From: Mesonia sp. K7
GTDB lineage: Bacteria > Bacteroidota > Bacteroidia > Flavobacteriales > Flavobacteriaceae
DNA length: 64,000 bases
Direction: 5' to 3'
Assembly (NCBI RefSeq): GCF_003233725.1
Contig: NZ_QKQV01000002.1
Location: 186,001-250,000 of the forward strand
A program made the translations under genes and the position numbers. Shown here piece after piece: positions 17,877 to 27,218 of the stretch (position 1 is the first letter of the stretch; every line of letters begins with the position of its first letter). Under the pieces are notes generated by a model. That model was not told where the DNA came from, ran no database searches, and saw only the letters and a list, made by a program, of their open reading frames with translations.

Positions 17877-17983
17877 TAGAAAAGCCCGAAAAATACCGCT
17901 GGAAAAAAGTTTACACTTTAGTATTGGTTTTTAACCTGCTTTACCTCATCTTTTTTTATTTTCTCATGAATCTTTACGCTTAA
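17873..17983 (+). CDS. 36-aa single-span membrane peptide linking deacetylase and symporter genes
   Basis: The frame begins MIEKPEKYRWKK, then one hydrophobic span VYTLVLVFNLLYLIFFYFLM, then NLYA. Its ATG overlaps the stop of the PIG-L gene (ATGA, 17873-17876) and its stop overlaps the start of the symporter gene (TAATG, 17981-17985). Both overlaps are typical of translational coupling and would be very unlikely by chance for a non-coding stretch. A positively charged N-terminus followed by one helix suggests an inner-membrane peptide, perhaps a small subunit of the symporter. No family was recognised. Confidence 0.75.
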   Translation: MIEKPEKYRWKKVYTLVLVFNLLYLIFFYFLMNLYA

Positions 17984-19674
17984 TGCACACATTAGACTTT
18001 ATCGTTTTATTTTCGACGCTACTATTTATTGTAATCTATGGATATTACAAAACTAGAGGCAGTAAAGATGTAAATGATTATCTAAAAGGAGGAAACGAAG
18101 CCAAATGGTGGACCATTGGTCTTTCAGTCATGGCAACCCAAGCCAGCGCCATTACTTTCCTTTCTACACCGGGACAAGCTTTTCATAGCGGGATGAGTTT
18201 TGTGCAATTTTATATTGGGGTTCCTATTGCGATGGTGGTGATCAGTATGGTTTTTATACCCATTTATCATCGGTTGAAAGTATATACTGCGTACGAATTT
18301 TTAGAAAGCAGGTTTGATTTAAAAACCCGAAGCCTTACCGCAATTCTGTTTCTCATACAACGTGGTTTAGCTGCTGGAATTACCATTTTTGCTCCTTCTA
18401 TTATTCTTTCTGCCGTTTTGGGTTGGGATTTATTTACCCTCAACATCATCATAGGTATTTTGGTAATTATTTATACCGTTTCTGGTGGAACAAAAGCCGT
18501 GAGTATTACGCAGAAGCAACAAATGGGAATTATCTTTTTAGGAATGTTTGCTGCATTTTTCTTTATTTTGGAGTACCTGCCAGAAAATGTCAATTTTAAC
18601 AATGCCTTGGAGATTGCCAATACCCACGGAAAACTCAATATTCTTGACTTTAATTTTGATTTTGAGAACAATTATACGATATGGAGTGGTTTGTTGGGCG
18701 GAACATTTTTGGCACTCTCTTATTTTGGTACTGATCAAAGTCAAGTACAACGTTACCTTTCGGGTAGAAGTATCAAAGAAAGTCAGTTAGGATTAATCTT
18801 TAACGGATTTTTAAAAGTACCGATGCAATTTTTTATTTTATTGGTTGGTGTAATGGTTTTTGTCTTTTATCAGTTTAATGCTTCGCCCCTCAATTTTAAT
18901 CCGGCAACAGCAGAAGTTATAAAAGATGCAAGTGCTAGCGAACAAGCTCAATATCAAGACTATCAAACCCAATTAAAAGCGGTTCAAGAAAAAAAAGCAG
19001 CACTAACATTGCAATTAGGTCAAGCAGAAACCAACCAACAAACAATCTACAAAAGACAACTCATAGAACTTTCGGGAAAAGAAATAGAGATTCGTAAAGA
19101 TGCGGATCAACTTATTCATAAAATAAATCCACAGATAGAAACCAATGATAAAGATTATGTGTTTATCCATTTTATCTTAAACGAATTACCACGTGGTCTA
19201 ATTGGGCTTTTACTAGCCGTTATTTTATGTGCAGCGATGTCTTCTACTGCTTCAGAACTCAATGCTTTAGCCACCACAACGGTTATTGATATTTACAAAC
19301 GGAATCAAAGGAAACCAAAAAGCGAAAAACATTACCTCAAAGCATCTAAATATTTTACCTTGGCTTGGGGCGTTTTAGCCATTTTAATTGCTTGTACCGC
19401 TAATTTGTTTGAAAATTTAATACAACTCGTCAATATTATTGGTTCTATATTTTATGGAAATGTTCTTGGTATCTTTTTAATTGCATTTTTTGTAAAATGG
19501 ATCAAAAGCAATGCTATTTTTATGGCTGCTATTATCACTCAAATCATAGTAATAATAGTATGGTGGTACGATGTAATGCCTTATTTATGGTTAAATATTT
19601 TTGGATGTGCGGTTGTTATGATATTAGCTGTTATTTTGACCTCATTACAATATTTCATAAAAAAAGGAGCTTAA
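17983..19674 (+). CDS. Sodium:solute symporter (SSS family) with a coiled-coil insertion
   Basis: The 563-residue protein has about 13 TM helices and SSS family marks: an N-terminal DFIVLFSTLLFIVIYGYY span, KWWTIGLSVMATQASAITFL with FLSTPGQAF (sodium-site region), and SYFGTDQSQVQRYLSG, the family signature region. Between about residues 305 and 390, where most members have a short loop, there is a hydrophilic, Q/K/E-rich segment (AQYQDYQTQLKAVQEKKAAL and onward) predicted to form a coiled coil. It transports a small solute with Na+; given the upstream deacetylase, a sugar or acylated sugar product is an inference. Confidence 0.9.
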   Translation: MHTLDFIVLFSTLLFIVIYGYYKTRGSKDVNDYLKGGNEAKWWTIGLSVMATQASAITFLSTPGQAFHSGMSFVQFYIGVPIAMVVISMVFIPIYHRLKVYTAYEFLESRFDLKTRSLTAILFLIQRGLAAGITIFAPSIILSAVLGWDLFTLNIIIGILVIIYTVSGGTKAVSITQKQQMGIIFLGMFAAFFFILEYLPENVNFNNALEIANTHGKLNILDFNFDFENNYTIWSGLLGGTFLALSYFGTDQSQVQRYLSGRSIKESQLGLIFNGFLKVPMQFFILLVGVMVFVFYQFNASPLNFNPATAEVIKDASASEQAQYQDYQTQLKAVQEKKAALTLQLGQAETNQQTIYKRQLIELSGKEIEIRKDADQLIHKINPQIETNDKDYVFIHFILNELPRGLIGLLLAVILCAAMSSTASELNALATTTVIDIYKRNQRKPKSEKHYLKASKYFTLAWGVLAILIACTANLFENLIQLVNIIGSIFYGNVLGIFLIAFFVKWIKSNAIFMAAIITQIIVIIVWWYDVMPYLWLNIFGCAVVMILAVILTSLQYFIKKGA

Positions 19675-19690
19675 AAAAAGCTCCTTGATT
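19664..19690 (-). terminator. Terminator of the DUF2911 gene
   Basis: The 9-bp stem aaggagctt/aagctcctt (19664-19672 with 19678-19686) overlaps the symporter stop. Only on the minus strand is it followed by a T-run, so it fits the converging DUF2911 gene. Confidence 0.65.
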
Positions 19691-19709
19691 TCACGAAAGT
19701 GTTATTTTA

Positions 19710-20558
19710 TTATTTGCTCCACGCTTTGATAGAGGCTTCATTCATTTTTATATAATCATCATTTCCTGCCTTTTTTGCTCCTTCTAACGATTCTTTAGCT
19801 GTTTTGATCGCTTCTTTTTTCATCCCCAATTCTGCTTGAATTAATGCTTTTTTACGAAGAATGTAAAAAGGAGTGTCTTTACCATAACCTTCTACGGCTT
19901 TATTCATCCAAGCTAAAGCTTGATTCATGTCTTTTTTCTCTTCGTAATAGTAATTTGCTGCTGCATAATAATCTGCAGGTTTTGGATCTTGAGCAAGAGT
20001 TGTTTCTATACTATTCAAAGCTTTTTCCTCTGTAGGAACCTCTATCTTTAAAGCTGCTATTGTATTTTCCCACAAAAAGCTCAGCATTGCTGAGTTGTTG
20101 GTCAAGTCGTCGATGACAATCGTAAAAGTTTGCATCCCCATTGGCATTTGGTAGACAGCCGCCTCTGTTTTTAAAGCTACTTTGGCTTCATCCCATTCTT
20201 TTGGAAGGCCCCAGTTTTCGTTGTCTTTGTAAAAAATAACTTCCCAGTTTTGTTCTTGCGGAATGGTATAAATAGCATATTTCCCAGCAGGAAGGTTTTC
20301 ACCATTTATGGTTACATCATCACTAACCTCAATAGTTGTATTTTTATTGGCTCCAGTTCTCCACATTTTATCGTAAGGAACGAGTCCGCCAAAAATTTCA
20401 CGTTCACGCATCGAAGGTCGAGAATATTCAATTTCAATTTCTGTCAAACCCACCATTTGGTCTATCTCACCTGAAGGACTGGCTTGAGGTGTTGTTACTT
20501 GCGCGCTCATTATAAATGAAGCTGTAAGCAACATTAAACTCATCACAATTTTTTTCAT
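19710..20558 (-). CDS. DUF2911 domain-containing secreted protein with TPR-like tail
   Basis: The 282-residue protein starts with a signal peptide (MKKIVMSLMLLTASFIMSA, cleavage near 19-20). The DUF2911 domain (about 25-170) contains EIEYSRPSMREREIFG, PYDKMWRTGANKNTTIE and LPAGKYAIYTIP, the usual conserved blocks. The C-terminal about 90 residues are helical with tetratricopeptide-like periodicity (PADYYAAANYYYEE, DMNQALAWMNKAVEGYG). The function is unknown; it should be periplasmic. Confidence 0.9.
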   Translation of the reverse strand: MKKIVMSLMLLTASFIMSAQVTTPQASPSGEIDQMVGLTEIEIEYSRPSMREREIFGGLVPYDKMWRTGANKNTTIEVSDDVTINGENLPAGKYAIYTIPQEQNWEVIFYKDNENWGLPKEWDEAKVALKTEAAVYQMPMGMQTFTIVIDDLTNNSAMLSFLWENTIAALKIEVPTEEKALNSIETTLAQDPKPADYYAAANYYYEEKKDMNQALAWMNKAVEGYGKDTPFYILRKKALIQAELGMKKEAIKTAKESLEGAKKAGNDDYIKMNEASIKAWSK

Positions 20559-20689
20559 AGTTTTTAATTTTTATAATTTACACGAAAATAATAGTTTTGA
20601 AATTAATATACTAATTGAAAAAATAAGTTTTACATTTAGGTAAATAGGTACAAAATAGCTATCTTTATAGCTTAAAATTTTTTATTATT

Positions 20690-22927
20690 ATGAATAAATT
20701 TATACATAAACTATTATTTTTTATTTTCCTTTCCCCAACATTTGTATTTGCTCAAGTAAATTTATGGAGTGAAATAGATAAGCTACCGCTAGCGCAAGAG
20801 GGATTTCTAAATGACTATACCACACTTGATGACTATCAAAATTTTCAGCTAAATTTTGATGCAATTAAACACCAGTTATCTACTGCTCCAAACAGAGACG
20901 AAGATATAGAAAGTAGTGTTTTTGTAACTTTTCCTATTGGTTTTAATGAATATAAAAACTTTAGAATATATGAAGTTAGTACCCTCAGTAAAGAGTTATC
21001 TGAAAAATTTCCGGAAATCAAATCTTATATAGGAGTATCTGACAATAGCCTAAATAAAATAAGAATTACACTTACGTATCAAGGTCTATTTGGTTTTATA
21101 AGTACTGAAAATGGAAGATTTTTAATCAATCCTTTTAATAATTCAAAAAACACTTATCAAGCATTTTTCAGAAAAGATACGCAAAGAATTGATGGTTTTT
21201 TAGAGTGTTCTTTTGAGATAGAAGAGATTGATGGTTCATTTGAAAATGTTGCCTTAGCAGACGTTAATGACTCTACTCTAAGAAGTTATCGGTTAGCTGT
21301 TGCGGTAACTGGAGAGTTTTCTCAGTATTATATAAACGTAACAGGTAATCAAGGAAGTTCTGAGACTGTAAAAAAACAAGCCGTAATGGGCGCAATTACA
21401 ACTATTATAGATAGAGTCAATGAAATATACGAAAGAGATGTGGCAGTGACCTTTAATTTAATTGCCAACAATGATCAGTTAATTTACTTAAATGGAAGTA
21501 CGGATCCATTTAATAACAATAATACTGGTCAGCTAATTAATCAAAGTCAACAAACAATCACCAATGTTATTGGAACTGCAAACTATGACGTAGGTCATAC
21601 TTTTTGTACAGGCCCTGGAGGCTTAGCACAATTGCAAAGTGTTTGTAATAATAGTGGTAAAGCTCGCGGTGTCACAGGACTTCCAACTCCTATAGGAGAT
21701 CCTTTTGCAATAGACTATGTTTGTCACGAACTAGGTCATCAAATGGGGGCTACTCATACCTTTAACTCTACATCAAACGGATGTGTACAGCAGCGTACAG
21801 ATCAAACTGCTGTCGAGCCTGGTAGTGGCTCCACAATTATGGGTTATGGAGGTTTGTGTGCTGGTCAAAATGTTCAGTCGTTAAGTGACGCTTTATTTAA
21901 TGCCGTAAGTATAGATCAAATGTATACAAATGCAAGATTTCAAACAGCAAGTACTTGTGGCCAAACGTCTACCATTGTAAATACTCCTCCTGTAATCACT
22001 CCGCTTAGTAACTATGTTATTCCAAAAGAGACTGCTTTTGAAATAGAGGTCACTGCTGTAGATGTAGATGGCGATCAATTGTATTATACTTGGGATCAGA
22101 TTGACAATGAAATTACACTTGTTCCTCCTTCAGAATTTTCTAGTGATGGAGCTCTGTTTAGATCAAGAGTTCCTGTAAAAAACAATACTAGAATCTTTCC
22201 GAGAATTCAAGATGTATTAAATGGTAATTTAACCCCACAATGGGAAGTTATTCCTAGTGTCGCTCGTCAAATTAATTTTGCTGTCACAGTTAGAGATTAC
22301 AATGCCTTAGGAGGTCAAAGTGATAGAGATGATATCCTAATCAATGTTGTTAATCAAGGTCCTTTTGAAGTTACTTCGCAAAACACTACCGGTATCTCAT
22401 ATGATCAAAACAACACCGTTCCGGTGACATGGAATGTAGCTGGAACTGATGCCAATGGTATAAACGCTACTACTGTAGATATTTATTTGTCTTATGATGG
22501 AGGCTTAAATTTTAATACATTGTTGGTTTCAAATGTTCCAAATGATGGTCTTCAAAACGTTCAAATTCCAATTGGAACACAGTCTAATTCGGCAAGAATA
22601 AAAATAAAAGCGAGTGATAATATTTTCTTTGCAGTCAATAGTCAAAATTTTGTAATTACCAATACTATTGGAACAGAAACGATAAACAATAACTTATTTA
22701 GCCTATATCCTAACCCAAATAATGGTAGTTTTAATTTAAGTTTTGAAAATGCTGGAAGTTATAACTTAGAAATTTATGACTTAAGAGGTAGATTGGTACA
22801 ACATCAAGAAGTTGAAAACAACTCGCTTACAAAGTCTATTCAATTAAACAATCCATCTTCTGGTGTTTATTTAGTGAAAGTTAGTAACGGAAGTGAAAAG
22901 GCAGTTAAAAAATTAATTATTCAATAG
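20690..22927 (+). CDS. Secreted zinc metalloprotease (reprolysin-like, M12B-type) with T9SS C-terminal sorting domain
   Basis: The 745-residue protein has a signal peptide (LLFFIFLSPTFVFAQ, about 8-22), a propeptide-like region, and a catalytic domain (about 200-440) with the zinc site HELGHQMGATHTF (HExxHxxGxxH, metzincin) followed by the Met-turn region STIMGYG. Next is a fibronectin/Ig-like region (about 445-660). The C-terminal about 75 residues, from SLYPNPNNGSFNL to KKLIIQ, form a type A T9SS sorting domain, so the enzyme should be exported by the gliding/PorSS system to the cell surface or medium. A TATCTTTA box (20660-20667) lies 22 nt before the start. Confidence 0.93.
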   Translation: MNKFIHKLLFFIFLSPTFVFAQVNLWSEIDKLPLAQEGFLNDYTTLDDYQNFQLNFDAIKHQLSTAPNRDEDIESSVFVTFPIGFNEYKNFRIYEVSTLSKELSEKFPEIKSYIGVSDNSLNKIRITLTYQGLFGFISTENGRFLINPFNNSKNTYQAFFRKDTQRIDGFLECSFEIEEIDGSFENVALADVNDSTLRSYRLAVAVTGEFSQYYINVTGNQGSSETVKKQAVMGAITTIIDRVNEIYERDVAVTFNLIANNDQLIYLNGSTDPFNNNNTGQLINQSQQTITNVIGTANYDVGHTFCTGPGGLAQLQSVCNNSGKARGVTGLPTPIGDPFAIDYVCHELGHQMGATHTFNSTSNGCVQQRTDQTAVEPGSGSTIMGYGGLCAGQNVQSLSDALFNAVSIDQMYTNARFQTASTCGQTSTIVNTPPVITPLSNYVIPKETAFEIEVTAVDVDGDQLYYTWDQIDNEITLVPPSEFSSDGALFRSRVPVKNNTRIFPRIQDVLNGNLTPQWEVIPSVARQINFAVTVRDYNALGGQSDRDDILINVVNQGPFEVTSQNTTGISYDQNNTVPVTWNVAGTDANGINATTVDIYLSYDGGLNFNTLLVSNVPNDGLQNVQIPIGTQSNSARIKIKASDNIFFAVNSQNFVITNTIGTETINNNLFSLYPNPNNGSFNLSFENAGSYNLEIYDLRGRLVQHQEVENNSLTKSIQLNNPSSGVYLVKVSNGSEKAVKKLIIQ

Positions 22928-22950
22928 AAATATTAATTTTAGTAAATTTA

Positions 22951-22983
22951 AGCTCTACAAATTAATTGTAGAGCTTTTTTTTT
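22951..22983 (+). terminator. Terminator of the metalloprotease gene
   Basis: A 10-bp perfect stem (agctctacaa with ttgtagagct, 22951-22960 and 22966-22975) is followed by nine T residues. Confidence 0.93.
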
Positions 22984-23003
22984 AAACACTAATCAATTAA
23001 GCA

Positions 23004-24527
23004 ATGAGTCAGAAAGAAAACTTCATCAAGCACATACAAGAAGGCTACCTCAGTAAAGGTGATTCTATTTATCTCGGCGCAGCAATGTTAGAAAATGAAA
23101 CTTTATCAGAAACCCAAGTGGCTATTCCTCTAAAAATGATGAACAGACATGGGTTGATTGCCGGTGCAACAGGAACTGGAAAAACTAAAACTTTACAGAT
23201 TATTGCGGAAAATCTTTCCCAAAAAGGGGTTCCTGTATTATTAATGGACATTAAAGGTGATTTAAGTGGACTTGCAAAACCTTCTGACATTGCTGATAAG
23301 CTTGCTGGAAGACACGAGAAGATTGGTTTCCCTTTTGAAGCTAAAGCTTCTCCTATCGAAATTTTGTCTCTTTCTGAACAAAAAGGAGTTAAACTTAGAG
23401 CCACTGTAAGTGAATTTGGTCCTGTTTTGCTTTCGCGAATTTTAGAACTTAGTGACACACAAACAGGGATTCTAGCCATTATCTTCAAATATTGTGATGA
23501 CAAAAAGATTCCACTGATTGATTTAGAAGATTTAAAAAAAATTGTTCGCTACGTCACCGAAGAAGGAAAAGAGGTTTTCGAAAAAGAATATGGTCGCGTT
23601 TCTTCATCCTCTACGGGAGCCATTCTTCGAAAAATTGTTGCTTTAGAACAACAAGGTGCCGATTTGTTTTTTGGCGAACCTTCTTTTGAGGTAAAAGATT
23701 TATTACAGAAAGACGCAAACGGAAATGCAATGATTAATATTATCCGCTTGACGGATATTCAGGACAGGCCCAAATTGTTTTCTACTTTTATGTTGAGTCT
23801 CTTGGCGGAAATTTACTCTACTTTCCCTGAAAAAGGAGATAGCGAAAAACCAGAATTAGTATTGTTTATCGACGAAGCACATCTAATTTTTGATGAAGCT
23901 TCGAGTGCACTTATAGATCAAATTGAGATCATTATCAAACTCATTCGTTCAAAAGGAGTAGGAATCTTTTTTGTGACCCAAAACCCTACCGATGTTCCTG
24001 CTGCAGTTTTGAGTCAGTTAGGTTTAAAAGTACAGCATGCTTTACGTGCTTTTACAGCAAAAGACCGAAAAGCCATTAAATTGACCGCACAAAATTATCC
24101 GATAAGTGATTTTTACCAAACCGAAGAAGTGCTCACTTCTTTAGGCACAGGAGAAGCTTTTGTGACAGCGCTCGATGAAAAAGGGCGACCCACTCCTTTG
24201 GCGGCAACCATGCTTCGCGCACCAATGAGTCGCATGGATATTTTAAGCCCCGCTGAAATCGAAGAAGTACTTTCAAAATCTAAACTCATAAATAAGTATA
24301 ATGAAGCTATCGATAGAGAAAGTGCGTATGAAATTTTAACTAAAAAAATTGAAACAGCAAGCGAAAAAGAACAACAAGAAAAAGCCAAGGAGCAACGAAA
24401 AGAAATCGAAAGAAAATCTACTGCTAGAAAAAGCGGAAAAACGGTCACCGATCACGTTCTAAAAGTAGTGACGAGCGCGACTTTTATTCGTGGGGTTTTA
24501 AGTATTCTTAATAAGGCTTTTAAATAA
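23004..24527 (+). CDS. HerA-like helicase/ATPase (DUF853 family)
   Basis: The 507-residue cytosolic protein has Walker A GATGTGKTKTLQ (about 53-64) preceded by MNRHGLIAG, a D-x-K-G-D segment LLMDIKGDLSGLAKPSD, Walker B LVLFIDEAHLIFDEA (about 286-300), and the sensor segment GIFFVTQNPTDVPAAVLSQLG. This is the bacterial HerA/FtsK-like ATPase group annotated DUF853. The C-terminus (about 445-485) is charged and coiled-coil-like (K/E/Q-rich). The role is unknown, perhaps DNA translocation. The stop overlaps the start of the next gene (TAATG). Confidence 0.9.
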   Translation: MSQKENFIKHIQEGYLSKGDSIYLGAAMLENETLSETQVAIPLKMMNRHGLIAGATGTGKTKTLQIIAENLSQKGVPVLLMDIKGDLSGLAKPSDIADKLAGRHEKIGFPFEAKASPIEILSLSEQKGVKLRATVSEFGPVLLSRILELSDTQTGILAIIFKYCDDKKIPLIDLEDLKKIVRYVTEEGKEVFEKEYGRVSSSSTGAILRKIVALEQQGADLFFGEPSFEVKDLLQKDANGNAMINIIRLTDIQDRPKLFSTFMLSLLAEIYSTFPEKGDSEKPELVLFIDEAHLIFDEASSALIDQIEIIIKLIRSKGVGIFFVTQNPTDVPAAVLSQLGLKVQHALRAFTAKDRKAIKLTAQNYPISDFYQTEEVLTSLGTGEAFVTALDEKGRPTPLAATMLRAPMSRMDILSPAEIEEVLSKSKLINKYNEAIDRESAYEILTKKIETASEKEQQEKAKEQRKEIERKSTARKSGKTVTDHVLKVVTSATFIRGVLSILNKAFK

Positions 24528-25108
24528 TGCATCGTCACTTTAAAATTTATAAACCTTACGGGTATTTAAGCCAATTTATTACTAATCAAGCAAAAGCCAA
24601 AAAGAAAAAAATGTTGGGAGAATTATACGATTTTCCTGAAGAAACCATGGCTGTAGGAAGACTAGATGAAGATTCTGAAGGTCTGCTCATGCTTACGACC
24701 GACGGAAAGATGAGCTACAAAATTCTCTCGCAAGCAATTGAAAAAGAATATTATGTACAAGTTGACGGAATAATTACTGAAACAACTATAAAAAAACTTC
24801 AAAAAGGGGTAGAAATAAGCATCAACGGAAAAAAATATCAAACGCTTCCTTGCAAAGCTAAATTATTGAAAAATACTCCCATTTTTCCTGAAAGAGCAAA
24901 AAAAGTACGTGACGATCGCCACGGACCCACAAGTTGGGCGTCGATTACATTAACGGAAGGGAAGTTTAGACAAGTCAAAAAAATGACAGCCGTTGTTGGT
25001 TTTCCTACGCTTCGACTGGTGCGTGTAAGAATTGGTGATATCCATTTAGGCGAAATGAAAGCAGGCGAAGTGCAAGAAATTACCACTGTAGTGGAACAAA
25101 AATTTTAA
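24527..25108 (+). CDS. rRNA pseudouridine synthase, RsuA/RluE-type
   Basis: The 193-residue protein shows the catalytic motif GRLDEDSEGLLMLTTDG (Asp nucleophile of the RsuA family), the N-terminal segment FKIYKPYGYLSQF, and the C-terminal KFRQVKKMTAVVGFPTLRLVRVRIG. It lacks the N-terminal S4 domain, like RluE, which modifies 23S rRNA. The start overlaps the HerA-like stop by one base, so the two genes are probably co-translated. The exact target uridine cannot be told. Confidence 0.9.
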   Translation: MHRHFKIYKPYGYLSQFITNQAKAKKKKMLGELYDFPEETMAVGRLDEDSEGLLMLTTDGKMSYKILSQAIEKEYYVQVDGIITETTIKKLQKGVEISINGKKYQTLPCKAKLLKNTPIFPERAKKVRDDRHGPTSWASITLTEGKFRQVKKMTAVVGFPTLRLVRVRIGDIHLGEMKAGEVQEITTVVEQKF

Positions 25109-25142
25109 TGTATTTTTTTGTTTTCCTCTTCCTCGCTTCTTC

Positions 25143-27095
25143 TTATTTAATGACCAACTTCTGTATAAAAAACTGTGATTCGTTTTCAATTTTTAGTACA
25201 TACACCCCGACAGGCAAATATAAATTCGTTTCATTTCCTGTTATTTTTTGTTGCTCAATTTGCTGACCCATGACAGAATAAACAGAAAGTTCGAACTCAC
25301 CTTCTACTCCATCGATAGTAATTTTTCCGCTCGACGGGTTTGGATAAATTTTTATTTCACTAATTGAAGGGTTTTCAGTGGAAACTGGATTATTCCATGG
25401 GTTTCCTGCTTGGCTTCCAAAAATATAATCGACCAAATCTGGATAATCAATAAAAGGATTTCTATTCTTCTGCCATTCGTAAACTACATTGTTGCGGTTC
25501 ATCTCAAAATCATCTGGCGGATCTTGCTGATGCCAAGTCAGTAAAGTTGCCAAATCTCCTATTTCCCCTGGCCCGTTTTCAGGAAAACCGTTGACAACGT
25601 CTAAACCGTTGTAACGAATAACCATATAAAAAATACTGCGGGCAACATCACCCTTAAAGCTACCTTGGTTATTTTGTGGTCCGTTGTATTGACCAAAATG
25701 TTGGTTACCACGAATGCTGTTTTCGATACCATCTACGGCTCTGATATGATGAGCATCAGAATTTCCGTGGCGTAAAGAATCTGCATTGGTATTCCAATAT
25801 ACATTTGGACCATCGGCAAAATCGTCATCCTCGATACTGTCATAACCACCACGCGAACGTGGGTAAACATGCTCTCGATTCCATTTTCCGGTGTTGTCTG
25901 AACCTGTTTGCACATCGAGTTTTGCTCTGGGCTGTTCGGTATAAACTAACCAAACTTGATTGCTATTTTCTGGGTTTTGGTCGGCTTGCATCAGTATATC
26001 ATACACATCGGCATAGGTTTGTGCTCTTACCACACCTTCTTCGGCGATAATGCCTTGTAAATCGTCTCTAAGGTTTTGTCCTGCTAAACCGTCGATAGCA
26101 TCGTAATAGGTATTTGGTGCCGTTGAGTTTACTTCTATAAAAGTGGGATTAGTTGGTGTTCCCCAAGGGGCAACTTGGAAATCATTATCGACAATTCTTA
26201 CTGTAATTTCATTGTTAAGAATGATAAAATCAGAGGGAATACTTTGCAGCTCTATCACTGCTTGTTCGTCACCTTCATCTAGGGTATCGTCTATCAATTG
26301 AATGTTTACAACTGCTGTTTTGGTTCCAGTGGCAAAAGTTACGGAGGTGTTACCTGTAAAATCTGCAGCATCAAAACCAGCATTATTTAAAGTAAAATTG
26401 ACGGTTTTTGATTGTGTTACGTCTTCTTCAAGTGTAAAAGTAATATCAAAATTGTCACCTTCATCATACTGCGTTTGAGCAACCGAAATCGTAATTCCGT
26501 TAAGCATAATTCCGCTTCCGTCGTTGAGTTGTCTTGGTGTTGGTGCTTTAACGTCGTAACCTCCAGAAGCATTTAACTGAATAGACTCGTTGTCTTTATC
26601 GTTATTTAAATTTTCGTCAATTTGTTGGGTTTCCCCAAGTAATACCATCAAATCTGTATCGTCAGGATCTCCAGTACCATACACCAAAGCATCGATAAGA
26701 TTTGTGGTTGTAGCTATCGTTTGTGGAGGAAAATTATTGATATTGTCTTGGTAAATAGCGACTGCATCGGCACCATTTTGAAAAACATTGGGCGAAATCA
26801 CATATTGTGGAAAAGGAGAAACTAAGTTACTTCCCATCAACAACAAACCATTGGCATCGGTTGTATAACCGGCCAAATCATAAGCTAAGTAACTCGAATT
26901 GTTCCCACTGGCTGAACCGTTAAAAAAAACCACAATATAGCCGTTAAGTGAAAAGTTAGGCGTTGCTGATTTGATTTCTAAAAATTCTTTATCATCTGTA
27001 CTTGGGGTATCGCTATCTAATTCGTTGATGACCAATTGTGCAGAAACATTAAGCGTAAAACACAAAAAGAAAATCGAGAAAACAATATTTTTCAT
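25143..27095 (-). CDS. Secreted endonuclease I-family nuclease with lamin-tail-like and Calx-beta domains and T9SS sorting domain
   Basis: The 650-residue protein has a signal peptide (MKNIVFSIFFLCFTLNVSA) and an N-terminal lamin-tail-like domain (about 20-190, LVINELDSDTPSTDDKEFLE). A Calx-beta-like domain (about 195-305, DEGDNFDITFTLEED) follows, then the endonuclease I domain (about 320-565) with the H-N-H-like active site WNREHVYPRSRGG and SDAHHIRAVDG. The C-terminal about 70 residues form a T9SS type A sorting domain (IKIYPNPSSGKITI to KLVIK). The enzyme should be exported to degrade extracellular DNA or RNA. A TACTTTTG box (27117-27110) lies 15 nt upstream of the start. Confidence 0.93.
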   Translation of the reverse strand: MKNIVFSIFFLCFTLNVSAQLVINELDSDTPSTDDKEFLEIKSATPNFSLNGYIVVFFNGSASGNNSSYLAYDLAGYTTDANGLLLMGSNLVSPFPQYVISPNVFQNGADAVAIYQDNINNFPPQTIATTTNLIDALVYGTGDPDDTDLMVLLGETQQIDENLNNDKDNESIQLNASGGYDVKAPTPRQLNDGSGIMLNGITISVAQTQYDEGDNFDITFTLEEDVTQSKTVNFTLNNAGFDAADFTGNTSVTFATGTKTAVVNIQLIDDTLDEGDEQAVIELQSIPSDFIILNNEITVRIVDNDFQVAPWGTPTNPTFIEVNSTAPNTYYDAIDGLAGQNLRDDLQGIIAEEGVVRAQTYADVYDILMQADQNPENSNQVWLVYTEQPRAKLDVQTGSDNTGKWNREHVYPRSRGGYDSIEDDDFADGPNVYWNTNADSLRHGNSDAHHIRAVDGIENSIRGNQHFGQYNGPQNNQGSFKGDVARSIFYMVIRYNGLDVVNGFPENGPGEIGDLATLLTWHQQDPPDDFEMNRNNVVYEWQKNRNPFIDYPDLVDYIFGSQAGNPWNNPVSTENPSISEIKIYPNPSSGKITIDGVEGEFELSVYSVMGQQIEQQKITGNETNLYLPVGVYVLKIENESQFFIQKLVIK

Positions 27096-27109
27096 AAACT
27101 AAATTTTGA

Positions 27110-27117
27110 CAAAAGTA
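27110..27117 (-). promoter_or_regulatory. -7 element of the endonuclease gene promoter
   Basis: TACTTTTG on the minus strand fits TAnnTTTG exactly and lies 15 nt before the ATG; no TTG at the -33 distance was seen. Confidence 0.5.
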
Positions 27118-27193
27118 GGTATTATTTAAATCTTAAGACTTGTAGCATTTAAAATTAACTTAATCATAATTTTACCAAAGCAATCAATAAGTT

Positions 27194-27201
27194 TAAATTT
27201 G
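27194..27201 (+). promoter_or_regulatory. -7 element that decides the nitroreductase start
   Basis: A perfect TAAATTTG overlaps the first possible start codon (GTG at 27201) and ends 3 nt before the ATG at 27204. Transcription should begin around 27206-27208, so only the ATG at 27219 would lie on the message with a leader. Confidence 0.5.
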
Positions 27202-27218
27202 TGATGAAACTAAATGAT

